A DNA stretch of 64,000 bases from assembly GCA_958510875.1 (NCBI GenBank), contig OY294068.1, forward strand, positions 194,146,315-194,210,314. The letters run 5' to 3'. The notes under the pieces were generated by a model. That model did no database searches. It was not told the DNA's origin and saw only the letters and a list, made by a program, of their open reading frames with translations. Numbering within the stretch: the stretch's first letter is position 1; the number at the start of each line of letters is the position of its first letter. This document shows positions 23,330-33,924 of the stretch, piece after piece. A program made the translations under genes and the position numbers. Source of the stretch: Endomychus coccineus (taxonomy: Eukaryota; Arthropoda; Insecta; Coleoptera; Endomychidae).

Positions 23330-24440
23330 CATGATTTGGATAATCCATCAGAACAAGGGCGGACAAGTTCAGATTATCTAGGCGCCTACCTCAGTTGTGT
23401 AGCCTCAGGTTTTCCAGGGAACGCTGAGCCTTGTCCAACGCCAGACGGGACAGAACCGATTCCGACGCCGGTAACCACACCACTTCTGCATAGGTTATAA
23501 TTGGGCGGATCATGGCCTTGTAGAGCCCATGTATTTGCAAAGACTCTTCTGCATGCCCACAAGGATGCACCATCCTTCTTCATCCAAATTTTCAGCTCAG
23601 TTTAGCATAGCAACGTACTTCACTGAACCGTTCAGAAACAAGGTCCTTCCTAACAGGCGAATCTCTGTTAGGGGCTCTAGTTTACGTTTCCTTGTGAAAA
23701 TAACAACTTCAGTTTTCACTTTTCAGCATTCACCTTAAGTCCCTCAACCTAACACCAGAGAGCAACGATGGCAAGTGCAGTATTCTGCAGTTCACACGAA
23801 GTAGCCGAGTTGTTCGCGTAATCTTGGGCGTAAGACCCAGCCTCATTCAACTCAACTATCAATCTGTCCACTACCAGGTACCAAAGAAGAGGAGACAGTA
23901 CTACTCCCTAAGGACACCATCAGATGACATGTGTACATGCAACGCTACCATTATCGTGCGCCGTCATCAATCTCTGCGAGAGCATGGTCTTGATCCACCC
24001 AACCAAGGTACGATTGATTATGTGTCTATCCGCAGCCTGGCACATGGATTCGAAGAAGGTGTTGTCGAACGCCCCTTCAATGTCCAAGAAAACGCCTAGA
24101 GCGCACTGTCGGAGATTACGAGCCCGTAGGATCTGCTTAACCAGATGATGAAGAGCCGTCCCGGTCGATTTGTCCGCCTGGTAGGTGTACTGCCGACGGT
24201 GAAGCGGAGCTAATGTACCGGCTTTGATGTACCTATCGATCAGTCTCTCCAGCGCTCTCGGGAAAAAGGACGTGAGGCTGATGGGCGGAAAGATTTGGTT
24301 TGTGTGAAGTTCTTCCCGCCGTAGGAATGAAAATGAGTTCGACCTATCTCCAAAGCTTTGGTACAGAGCCTGAGGCGATGCAAAATCGAAAAATTCGGAA
24401 CTGGGAAGATCCCATCTTCCTCCGGTGATTTTTAGGGCAT
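23330..24440 (-). mobile_element. I/R1-group LINE reverse transcriptase, catalytic site lost
   Basis: Read leftwards: FPPISLTSFFPRALERLIDR, YQADKSTGTALHHLV, GVFLDIEGAFDNTFFESMC, VVLSPLLWYLVVDRLIVEL, then YAQDYANN, and after further frame changes IRPIITYAEVVWLP and KAQRSLENL. These are RT blocks in order, from the finger domain to the thumb. The catalytic YADD is YANN (both Asp to Asn, 23809-23820), which would abolish polymerase activity even without the stops and frameshifts. The first catalytic Asp (FLDIEG) is kept. RNase H and the 3' end are absent. Confidence 0.9.
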
Positions 24441-24576
24441 GATTTGACCAACTATTTTGAAATAATTGGCCAACTAATTCGAAATAAAGATTTATTTGGA
24501 ATATATTTTATTGGCTTATATTATTTTCATTTTTTATTGTAGCTATTATTAAAAATGAGAAGTCGTATATTCTAGC

Positions 24577-24850
24577 TCAAACTTTAATAAGGTCTCTACC
24601 TTCTAGTTTAACCACAATGTCCTTTTCAAATTGTAGAAGCATCAACGCATCTAGCCTCGCATTTGACATTGGGGAATGTGATGAGGTTTTCACAAATTTC
24701 AGAGAGCTAAAAGCTCTTTCATTTGTACATACCGAATATCCAGCAGTATTAATAAACTGGATGCACTTGAATGCGAGGGACAGCGATGATTTCCTTTCTA
24801 CGTTTATTCTTATGAGATCTGGCATATTTTTTACATCGTTTTGTTCGCTG
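24577..24850 (-). pseudogene. hAT-type transposase C-terminal dimerisation region
   Basis: A 91-codon frame without stops reads SVCTNERAFSSLKFVKTSS, SPMSNARLDALMLLQFEKDI and KLEGRDLIKV, ending in a stop. This is the hAT dimerisation signature (S/NERxFSxLKxIKT...RLxxLxLLxxEKDI). Its upstream part enters the assembly gap, so how much of the transposase exists is unknown. The frame is unbroken over all visible sequence, so it may be a fairly young element or a domesticated hAT/ZMYM-like host gene. Confidence 0.75.
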
Positions 24851-25050
24851 NNNNNNNNNNNNNNNNNNNNNNNNNNNNNNNNNNNNNNNNNNNNNNNNNN
24901 NNNNNNNNNNNNNNNNNNNNNNNNNNNNNNNNNNNNNNNNNNNNNNNNNNNNNNNNNNNNNNNNNNNNNNNNNNNNNNNNNNNNNNNNNNNNNNNNNNNN
25001 NNNNNNNNNNNNNNNNNNNNNNNNNNNNNNNNNNNNNNNNNNNNNNNNNN
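24851..25050. other. Assembly gap (200 N)
   Basis: Exactly 200 N, a standard placeholder length. Frames drawn across it are artefacts. Confidence 1.
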
Positions 25051-25054
25051 GGCT

Positions 25055-25145
25055 AATATAGTAAACAATAATTTCCAATCAGTCTAACTTGTTGATAATT
25101 CTGTGTGAGGCAGAACTTGACCGCTTGCCTTACTATCATGTTTTA
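25055..25145. other. Short unassigned flank of the gap
   Basis: No recognisable continuation of the hAT frame is visible to the right of the gap. Confidence 0.4.
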
Positions 25146-25148
25146 CTC

Positions 25149-25176
25149 GTTTTGACCGACGATTAATAATCATCAG
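25149..25176 (-). ncRNA. Degenerate Penelope-type CTGATGA motif
   Basis: The minus strand shows ACTC-CTGATGAT ... TCAAAAC-GAGT. The flanks ACTC and GAGT pair, but the GAAAC box has decayed to AAAAC and helix II does not pair well. It is listed because of its likeness to the better motifs at 18644 and 21313. Confidence 0.2.
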
Positions 25177-25179
25177 GAG

Positions 25180-26330
25180 TTTACACCTTTCGCACATTGA
25201 ATTAAGTTGCCGATTTCAACGTAACCAGATTATTTAGTCACAAATATCTACTATACTGCTGGGTAATGGATGGTTAGGAATTTAGCAAAGTTAAAACTCC
25301 TCACTTTCTAATAAAATCGTTGTAAGCCCCGGGAAATTGAATTTAATGAATTCACATGACTGACAATAAAATAAAATTGAATGGGATCTATTTTGAACGG
25401 AGTACGCCTTTTACTATAAGCCAATCTAATTTATAATTTAATAGTCTGTAAAATCACAAATCTTCAATTTGCGGCGCGATACTAGAATCTGAAACAATCT
25501 TCAAAAAATCACGTATAAAACAGTTTAAAACAAAAGCAAAAGCAGTTTTCGAAAGTTAACTTTGTTAATCAATGACATGACAAACCCGAAACTACATAAG
25601 GGTATTATACCTTTGAGACCCATTTTAAACAATATTCTTATCCAAATCGGTTAATAATGTAATTGGAAAAATGAGTATTATGTAAAGATCATCAATTAAT
25701 TTCCTTAGATGTTGTTTCTTCATTTACAAATATACCAATCGTATTAGCATTAAGTAGCATCAAAAAAACGTTGGTCAGAGTTCAAAGACCATACACCTCT
25801 AGATCAGCCTGAATTTATAAATGCAGTAATGTAAACAAAATCATAAATTTCTTAGATATGAACATCAGACATGATTCAGTCGGAAAATAAAAACATCGTA
25901 GGTTACAAAAGACATTTGTTCTCAACGATATCTTCACTATAATTCAGTTTTTTTTCAGTCTTACAAATCGCGCTGTAAAATTGTTACACCCGGAAAATCA
26001 TCTGATGTCGGGAAGTTTCCTTTATTAGTTGAAAAATTGCTAAGAAGTATCAATCCTACAAAATTAAGTAGCCAGAAGGTACCGACTTTTTGGTATTAGT
26101 TTCTTCCAGTTTGGGCAGAAATCACGATTCGGGGATTTTTTCAAGAACCTAATTCTAAATACAATGGACTATAAATGGTAAGCCCTGTAAGTGAGAATGA
26201 GGTCGCCTTTCAGCTTTCGTTTTGAGAATAATGTCAGTCCAGCCAATTCCAACCTATCGATAGGCGTGTTCTCCCAAAAGCTAGTCTGGTGGCACGTCGT
26301 TGGATAGATGCAAGCAGATAGGAATCTTGA
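25180..26330. other. No identified gene
   Basis: AT-rich; nothing recognised. Confidence 0.4.
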
Positions 26331-26339
26331 ATCAGAGTA

Positions 26340-26765
26340 GAGCCAGGGCTCCAGGCGGATAAGTCAACCGAGAAGGCACTTCAACATCTGGTTACCAAGA
26401 TCGACAGAGCTATTAGTATTGGACAGTGCGGCATAGGCGTTTCCCTGGACATCGGAGGGGCGTTCGATAATACTTCCCACAAGTCCATGTGTCATGGAAG
26501 AAGAGACACGGAATCGATTACACCTTGTTAAGTGGATCAAGACCATGTTCTTGCAGAACCTGATAATGTCACCTCAGGAGTGCTCTCAGGGAGAAGTATT
26601 GTTTCCGCTTCTTTGATGCCTGGTGCAGGACAGCCTGTTGGTCGCGCAATCATTTTCCAGGCTGGGGTCTGTGCAATATGGACCTGTGCCCTCGAAAACC
26701 TGATATTAAACTGAGGTAGGCGGATTTACATCTGCACTGACAGCGAACTCAAGTATTGGTCTCAG
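26340..26765 (+). mobile_element. I/R1-group LINE: RT joined to RNase H by deletion
   Basis: The first part reads STEKALQHLVTKIDRAISIG, GVSLDIGGAFDNTSHKSMC and, after a stop, a piece resembling the RT segment before the catalytic YADD. It then jumps to VGRAIIFQAGVCAIWTCALE and RRIYICTDSELKYWS, which are RNase H blocks; FQAG has lost the catalytic Glu of FQAE. The RT catalytic centre and the thumb are deleted. It is the same broad family as the minus-strand copy at 23330-24440. Confidence 0.75.
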
Positions 26766-26769
26766 GTAT

Positions 26770-27160
26770 AATTTGAATAAGTTGACCCATGTTTCTGAGT
26801 ATCAGCTTAGAAATGATTTTCCAATAAGATAGATTCGTTTTTTACATTTTCTTTTTAGTTTCAAGACATGTGTGAAGCCAACTATGATGACTTCCATATA
26901 AAAAATACAATTTTATGTCATGATTCGCATTTTGGAAATTTTATGGAAAATGTGACGCGCCACTCATTCCACTTTGACAAGTGCCTGTAGAATGTAGAAA
27001 TCGAGGATGAGGGGTTCATTACTTAGAATCTCTTATACTTATCGAGATTCCCTATAAAACATTAACATTTAGTCACCCTGTACAGCGTGCTCTGGTTTCT
27101 CATGCTTTACTGGATGATTTGATAAGTGGAAAATTAGCTGTCGAATTGACTTTATCCGCT
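26770..27160. other. No identified gene
   Basis: AT-rich. The phrase CACCCTGTACAG at 27074 resembles a MITE end but no partner was found. Confidence 0.35.
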
Positions 27161-27165
27161 TTAAA

Positions 27166-27546
27166 TCACACATGATTAACCATAGACTCGCTCTTGGGTA
27201 ACGAGCTGTATAAGAGTCCGAGAGTCATCTTCTTCAATATCGAATTCTCGGTAACACTAACAGTAAAACGGTTTTTACCGATCGTTTCGCGTAAATATTC
27301 ATGCCAAATCCTGCCAACATGCGAGAATAGTGACTCCTCAATAGTTATTACTACATTTTTAATTGGAAAAATTGTTCGTAATTTAATCAATTTGGCCGTA
27401 TATATCCCCGGAAAGCATATAATTTGACCGGAATAAAAAGGCGACCATAAAACTGGCTCTGCTTCCAGTATCCTGAATGCAATTGCAAAATTACGATAAT
27501 TGCCATCAAATGACACGCAAATACATTTATCTAATTCTTGTATAAT
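27166..27546 (-). CDS. Unrecognised open frame, about 126 codons
   Basis: The frame is open from about 27546 and runs ICVSFDGNYRNFAIAFRILE, then FYSGQIICFPGIYTAKLIKL, then VGRIWHEYLRETIGKNRFTV, to the stop at 27166. There is no ATG at its head; GTG and TTG codons only. An acceptor-like ACAAG|AA precedes it. Composition looks protein-like, with mixed hydrophobic and charged residues. I recognise no domain. It could be a terminal exon or a pseudogene fragment. Confidence 0.3.
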   Translation of the reverse strand: MIQELDKCICVSFDGNYRNFAIAFRILEAEPVLWSPFYSGQIICFPGIYTAKLIKLRTIFPIKNVVITIEESLFSHVGRIWHEYLRETIGKNRFTVSVTENSILKKMTLGLLYSSLPKSESMVNHV

Positions 27547-27549
27547 TTA

Positions 27550-28155
27550 TTTTATACTACTTGTATGTATAATTGCTCGGTTTTTAGTTTTTCATCTCAA
27601 ATTATTTTAATTATCAACGGTGCGGTTATAGTGTGAAGAATCCATTATTTCACTAGCGCGTAAGTGGACAGTCTGCAGAGTATGCAGTAGCTGGAATTTC
27701 TATTCAAAGGTAGAGTTTTGATGGAAACAATCAGAGATAATAACTCAGCCCGTGGCGCTGCAACACGCCTGAATGTAACGTAATTTAGCGCGCTCCTCGA
27801 TATGGATTCAAATCCACACTAAGAACTGCACTTTGCGGCCTTGTTCTTGGTATATGGGTACCCTGATGTCACATTCTGCATAAAAAAAGTAGCAGAGGGA
27901 TGTGACAATAGTTACTACTTATTTTTTTAAATCAACGTAACTTTTTATTAAGTCATCATTGAATCATAACTTTTGGCACTTAATAGCTATACTAATCAAA
28001 TATTATAAGAATAAACAGGGGAATGGATTAAATTTCACTTATTATTATATTTTCAATTGTGGAAGCCGTTACTTTGTGATAGTTTATCATTCTAACGAAA
28101 TAATAAATAAAACTACTTTGTTTTACTATCACTGATATTTAATATAGTCGTTACT
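27550..28155. other. No identified gene
   Basis: AT-rich with a CpG-richer patch at 27740-27850. Nothing recognised. Confidence 0.4.
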
Positions 28156-28158
28156 ATA

Positions 28159-28186
28159 GTTTCAACACTAAACGTGTCATCTTCAG
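28159..28186 (-). ncRNA. Hammerhead-like core, Penelope type
   Basis: The minus strand reads CTGAAGA (28186-28180), one extra T, a GACAC/GTGTT stem around a short loop, and GAAAC (28163-28159). The flanks TCGT and ACGA can pair across a small bulge. The extra T after the first box is the same departure from textbook as at 18655 and 21330. Confidence 0.35.
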
Positions 28187-28189
28187 ACG

Positions 28190-28465
28190 AAAAATGAATC
28201 ATCAGTGGTAACTGATGAGAGGAAACGCTTTGAATGACCAAATGTCACCAAGTAATACAAATTTTATATACTCTTAGTCTATGAAACGTATTTTCAAACA
28301 TTGTTTGAAATGACACAAATCCACGAATTTAACTTTTTTGGTCTACCGCATTGTTTCATCTCAACGCAAAAATAGCCTTTTTTTGTCCTTAGGGGCCCCT
28401 TGCACCTCAGGGCTTAGGCAATTGAACCTGCCGGACCGGCGGTAGTTACGCCACTGGAGATTATA
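28190..28465. other. No identified gene
   Basis: Spacer between the hammerhead-like core and the mariner fragment. 28390-28465 is G+C-richer but unassigned. Confidence 0.35.
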
Positions 28466-28469
28466 TTAC

Positions 28470-28789
28470 CACAGCAAAAATCAGTAAGCCACTTGTAAAT
28501 CGTTGCAATCGATGGTGAAGAGTCCCCATAATGTTTAAAAAGCGATAGTTTGGTTTGCGTAATGTTTTTTCCACGCAAGAAATAATGTTTAACCAAGACG
28601 CGAAATTCGCTTTTTTCCATGCTTACAAAAATCTTCAAGGTGGCTTGCTTTCGATGGGTGTAAAAACAGAACTGAATGACATATCAGTCTGAAAATTTTA
28701 ATGCGTTCTGGTTAAAGATGATACATCACAAACGTCACATGAGATTTTCGATTGTGGATCCATGTGTTTGTTTTTCAGGGAATTTTCAC
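28470..28789 (-). mobile_element. mariner element, 5' part and transposase N-terminus
   Basis: The minus frame gives MEKSEFRVLVKHYFLRGKNI, then FKHYGDSSPSIATIYKWLTD, the paired helix-turn-helix DNA-binding start of a mariner transposase, about 50 residues. It stops matching after DFCCG near 28470. The leader (28639-28789) contains the sequences found in the palindromic element at 47226-49204, including TTTTTCAGGGAATTTTCAC next to the terminal inverted repeat. The outermost bases of the TIR are missing, replaced by the pogo-like fragment. Confidence 0.8.
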
Positions 28790-29008
28790 GAAAAAGCAAT
28801 TGAAGAAATTTTAGTAGTGATGGATAATCACAGCTCTCATATAAGCCTTCCTGTAACAGATTTCTGCAGAGAAAGCTACATATTATCGTCCCCCCCCCAC
28901 ACACACGTCGCACAAACTTCAACTGCTTGGCAGATCCGTATTTGGATGCTTCGAAACAAGGCTTAATGGTGCATCAGACATTTGGATGCAAAACCATCCA
29001 GGTCAATA
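28790..29008 (+). mobile_element. pogo/Tigger-like DDE transposase fragment
   Basis: EEILVVMDNHSSHISLPVTD and FCRESYI, then after a frameshift in a poly-C run (about 28891) KLQLLGRSVFGCFETRLNGA and SDIWMQNHPG. This matches the DDE superfamily pattern LxxDNHSSH ... PPHTSHKLQPLDxxVFG. The second catalytic Asp (MDNHSSH) is present; the third, in QPLD, has become QLLG. Only the C-terminal catalytic part is left. Confidence 0.7.
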
Positions 29009-29009
29009 G

Positions 29010-29460
29010 GTAGACACTGTAGACAGTCAGGCTGTGACATCACGTCTGGTATGGACATGCAAAAAAGAACTTGAAATACTGGCAGATCGGAACCGCGTTG
29101 AGCTGATTTGGGTGCCGGGACATCAGGGAACGACAGGCAATGAAAAAGCCGACGAACTTGCGAAAAGAGGGTCGGAGACCGCTCCAGATCCAGAACAGAC
29201 CACGAGGGTACAAAAACGTACAGCACGAAGGTCTGTAGAAGACTGGATCATGGAAAACCACAAAAAATCCCAGGAAACGAACATGGGAAGAAATACATCG
29301 AAGCCCCGTGTAACAAAAGAACGACAGACCTATATTAGCACTAAATACGGAAAAGTCGTAACAGAGCTCATGCGTCAGTGAAAGGGCACCTAAACAAAAT
29401 GGGACTGTACAATGGCGACCTGACATGCAGACTTTGCGGTAAGGATGTACACGATTCGTA
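29010..29460 (+). mobile_element. RNase H LINE fragment (RNase H C-half and Cys knuckle)
   Basis: The frame opens in the RNase H block VDSQAVTSRLVWTC and continues RVELIWVPGHQGTTGNEKAD ELAKRG, showing the third and fourth catalytic Asp. After a stop and frame change, LNKMGLYNGDLTCRLCGKDV gives the first half of the C-terminal Cys knuckle, where it is cut. It belongs to the I/R1 group. Confidence 0.8.
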
Positions 29461-29464
29461 ATTT

Positions 29465-30585
29465 ACACAACACAAGAAGTGATTTTACATGTAAATCGCA
29501 GTCCTGGGGTTTAATTCTATCAAAATTTTGATTCACAACAAATTATGAATTTAATTCTACAGTTTCTTTTGGGAACTCTGCAATGTGTTGCCAACGGTAA
29601 AAATGAAATACACCTGGTTTGACGAAGATAGCATCGCACTTACTTAGGGACTTGTTGAAGTAAATTAGCTATAATAGTAACCAAGTATGACGTCATAGGC
29701 AAACAATTGAATATTATCAAAGCCTAAGGCCATAGTGAATGTGATAATTGAATCGACCTACCTAATCCAATCGTATGCTGCATCAAACAATCAACTGCTG
29801 CCTAATTTGGAGACTAGTATCATAACCAATGACATCACGATCCTTATAATAAGTATGAATATCAATTCTAATATAAATCGTATTTCATTTATCACTTTGT
29901 TAACGATATTCTCGTCGTTTAATTATAACATCTTGGCTTTGTCGAATCGATATCTTTCGGAAATTGATCTATGGCGTGATATAAAAATAAATGGAACAGA
30001 AGAGGCGATATCGCACATAACTTAATATTCAAATCTTTATCCGCTTGTCTTATGCGAGATGTTTGATTTATGCCGCAATCTTGCTGCTGGCAATCATTAC
30101 AGGAATTCCCATGTGAGGGATTTAAGACGTGTGGATGACAAATAAGGCGCATTATGAACAGTATCTGCCACCTAGGGGTCGGCGGTAATCTAGCCAGCCA
30201 ACATTCTCGATAAGTTCGTCAGATCGCTCTTATGCTGCTTTAACGGACTCCATAATTCATCTACAAACTTTGACGATCACCATTTACAACTGCTCATTTG
30301 GTAGACCTGTAGGCCTGTCATCTTCTCTATTAATTGATTTATTGGAGCTAATGTTTATAAATGATTCCGAATTTCCGACGGTATCAGATGAAAAAAAGTA
30401 GTTCCACCGACAGTTTATATACATTATTCACACGGCAAATGATTTATTTAGGAATTAATGAAAAATATGTTTTGATATCAATCACAGGAAATGAACGTGG
30501 TTGTTAACTTTGTACCTCCGATTATTGTGTGAATGAAAACATATTATTTTGTTGTGATGGAGAATGCTTCGATCGTGAGGATAAT
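29465..30585. other. No identified gene
   Basis: AT-rich with a mixed stretch at 30040-30260. Nothing recognised. Confidence 0.4.
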
Positions 30586-30589
30586 TTTT

Positions 30590-30628
30590 ACTTCCCTCAC
30601 TATACCTAGTATATGGTGTGAGGGAAGT
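30590..30628. repeat. Short perfect-arm hairpin
   Basis: ACTTCCCTCAC (30590-30600) is mirrored by GTGAGGGAAGT (30618-30628) with a 17-base spacer. Function unknown. Confidence 0.7.
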
Positions 30629-30679
30629 ATATAATTGACCTAAAAAATAATCTAGATTCATGGATATATCCTTTTTGAG

Positions 30680-30727
30680 TATTGAGTGTGTGGTGTGTGT
30701 GTGTGGTGCCTTTTTTTTCTTTTTTTT
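30680..30727. repeat. (GT)n and poly-T next to the LINE 3' end
   Basis: A GT-rich microsatellite followed by two T runs, which are the complement of the LINE poly(A) tail. Confidence 0.85.
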
Positions 30728-32132
30728 AACGTGGGCAGGAGAAATCAGACGCTCAGGAGCCCGTACTCCCCATTGTGTGGGATTCATACCCACTAAAACT
30801 ACCTCACGTCACTGTTAATTCCTCTATAGGACCACCGCCCGCCCTCCTGATTGTCTCTTCTTGTCGAAGAAACTGTCTAGTAAAGTCGACCAGTGCACCC
30901 CAGACCTGTTCGTTCACAATGTTTTCCGGTAGCATGCGCTGTCATAGAATTTCTTGCTGCCCGTCTCTCTTGCGTAGAGCGGAGGCAGTGACAGAAAACG
31001 TGCTCAGCGTCCTCTACTGTCGGGCGACACGTAGGACATTGAGCATTGTCTTCTACCTTGAGTCGGTACTGGTAGGATTTGAAACACCCATGAGCCGTCA
31101 GCAACTGAGTAAGATAATGATACACTGCTCCATGTTCCCTTGTATTACATTTGAGTATGTTGGGAATGGGATGATGGGTCCATGTACCTTTTGTTTACGA
31201 GTCCCATTGACTTTGTCACCACCTGGTGATTTCTTCTTTCACTTTGTGGTTAGTTTTAAATTTCTGCCGTTTTCGCAGGTATATCCTAGATCGCTTCCTT
31301 GGCTAGTACATCTGTGGGTGGCGTATCAGCAGCCACGAATGCTGCTTCGTGCGACACAGTTCAAAATGGGGAGGCCACCCTTAAAGTACATCGACGATGG
31401 ACCGACTCTGCTTGTCTGACTTAATCTTCGTAGTCTCACACCAAATGGAAGCTGCTAGAGCAACTCGGAGCTGATAACTGTTGACAAAAGTATCCGTCTG
31501 CCCGGTCTGGGCCCTCCAATGTTGGGCTTAATGCGTGCTAGTTCATAGATTGCCGGTCCTGCCTGATCTGCAATGAATTTCAGATGCTCCTCGAAGCAAA
31601 ATCTACTGTCAATGTGACTCTTAGATATTTCAAAGATAGCTGTGGTGTAATATCACAATTTCCAATGATCCAATGTGACTGTTTTCACTAATTTTCTACT
31701 CGTCAGTGACACCACCTTCGTCTTGTGGTCCGCCAGTATCAATCCCACCGATAAAAGCCACTGGCAAACAGTATAAACAGCATCACTCGCAAGTTGGCAT
31801 CGGGAGGTTGAGTATCGAGCCATATAAACAATGTTGCAGAATCACCCGCCCAGTACGGAGCCATGTGGAACTCCTCCTGTGACGTAAAGATTACTCTGTC
31901 CAGCATCAGTATCATAGATCGGTACTCTATGAGTAATATAGTATTTTATGACCCTTATAATGTACTCTGGTACCTGCATTGAATACAGAACCCTCAAGGT
32001 GTGACTGCATTCCTCAGAGTTGAATGTGTTTTTGACATCCAGAGTCACTATCGCGCGATACTTTTCCGCTCCACGTTTCCAATGTCTTGCCGTAATTGCC
32101 TCTCGGGCATTCATGTGTGTTTGTGTGAACAT
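30710..32132 (-). mobile_element. R1-clade LINE, RT to 3' poly(A)
   Basis: The open part (31842-32132) reads AREAITARHWKRGAEKYRAI, VTLDVKNTFNS with the first catalytic Asp, and VTGGVPHGSVLGG. Further left, in changing frames, come LKYLRVTLTVDF, the C-terminal block GAVYHYLTQLLTAHGCFKSY, and VEDNAQCPTCRPTVEDAEHV with its CxxC...H...C knuckle. This order and wording are typical of R1-clade LINEs (SART/TRAS/Waldo relatives). The 3' end on the minus strand is an A-rich tail (30714-30727) before a (CA)n run. Stops and frameshifts make it dead, and the catalytic YADD was not recognisable. Confidence 0.85.
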
Positions 32133-32139
32133 AAATTAC

Positions 32140-33800
32140 ACCTGTTTTTTGACAGCTAATAATTAATTTAGCTTTGTATTCATGTAACTTCATAATTATT
32201 GAGCTTTTGTGAAAGGTTTATTGATAAAACCGGTTTATTTTGAGTCCATTTATATAATATTCATATTCTATAACAAATTCGATAAAGATAGCTCTGATTC
32301 AATTTCAATCAACTATGAAAAATAAATAGATAATTTCGAAGACATATTTCCAATTACTATCTGTACATAATGTAGTTTGTAAAAAGAGCATTCAAAAAAA
32401 GAAATGTGACGAAGGTATAATATTTACTCATTATAGCGTCAAATTGTATGAATCTATGGTATGCGTGGGGTATAATAGATTCTCCTAGCTCAGAGCCAGC
32501 AGGTGAGAGGGAAAGATGTATACATATGTGGCTACAAAAAACAGTCACCTGTAACATAGGATATTCTAAGACAGGGAATTGTAAATGACAGACTTTATTA
32601 AACCAATTATATTATTTTGAGATAACATCATACTTATACTTATCGTGATATTCTTTATATTATTCAATAAATCTTTTAAGGTGCATATATTATTAATACA
32701 TTCATGAAAGGTTTTCCTCTTTCTTCTGAATTAATTAATTGAATTTAAATTTTTAACTTACAAAAATCACAAGCATAGTTACAACTGTTCAACTCACAGA
32801 GATTACAATTGACTTTAGTATTATGTTTGCAGAATGGATATAGAACAAAGCCAAAATAAAACAGGACGAGAGAGAATATGTGCAGGAAATTACTGTCGTA
32901 TGAAACGTTCTGGATAGATTGTTTGTTTGCCATCGTAAAACTCAATGAATTGATTCTTAGATTATCATGATTTAAATTACAAAAAAATACTATAGTTTTT
33001 GCAAAATCATGAATCCTTTTTGAAAATGATCAAAAAATGTTAAGTGATGGAAGCTGTCAATGTAAATTGTAAATTAATTTCGAAGTAAATACACGATAAG
33101 TCAAAATTTATTGATCATTTTATTCCTTAATATGTTGCAAGACATTATGATTACATTTATTTGAACCGACGGAGGAGGCTTTGGAGATTCGTTTGCATAC
33201 TTTGACAATTGTTTAAATGAAACACCGCTCACAACACACAACAATATACTAATAATTGTTGTTATTCCACATCTAATGCTCATAACAGAGAAGTGACATA
33301 TGGTTTCATTTCAAGCCTACAAGATCGGTGAGTCAACATGGTGCGGATTTCTCAGAGCACCCGTAATAGATTGCTGGAGAAGAATAAGTTCCATCCTTAT
33401 CAATGACTATAGTTCAAGAGCTCAGAGATCAAGTGACTTCAATTTTGGCACGATTTCATGAGCCTTCGTTATGATCACATGCATGTCGAAAAACGTCGCT
33501 GTTGATATGTCATTTCGTCGCTGACCGAACCGTAATAATTGTTACTGCTGCACGACATACACCAGTTTTGGTGGCTTTCTTTACATCGATTCCAAGAAGA
33601 GTTATATCAGGAGTATTTGTTATAGTAACCACACTGGGAGAATATGTACTTGGCTCCCACAATCCTCCGACCTTTCAATTCCGGTCTCATCTTTATGGGG
33701 CTATAGAAGTGTATAAGAGCTAACCTAGAAATCCAGAGCTGAAAAGGAGCTTTATCAATGAAATCAGAATTATTTAATGTCAAAGAGTTCACCTGAGATC
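32140..33800. other. No identified gene
   Basis: AT-rich. Only short frames without recognisable features. Confidence 0.4.
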
Positions 33801-33804
33801 TTCA

Positions 33805-33922
33805 TCACATGTTTGGGAGCTGAACTCCAAACGTATGAACATTACTCCAGGATGAATCAAATCTGTGCTTTATTCATCATGAGGAGTTTGTGGGATGTGA
33901 ACTAGCTCTTGGTACGGGATGA
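33805..33922 (-). mobile_element. Jockey fragment, distal half of an interrupted copy
   Basis: The reverse strand carries the module seen at 11640-11700 and 53480-53540 (ACTAGTTCACATCCCACAAAC, YKAQIR). Together with 35165-35325 it makes one Jockey copy split by an inserted LINE. Confidence 0.65.
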
Positions 33923-33924
33923 GC

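Noticed and set aside
24577..25087. Long frames on both strands spanning the N run
   Set aside because: They exist only because N codons do not stop translation. Only the minus-strand part at 24577-24850 shows a real domain.
29735..30025. 96-codon plus-strand frame rich in Ile, Asn and Ser
   Set aside because: Composition is that expected of random AT-rich sequence, and there are no splice or domain signals.
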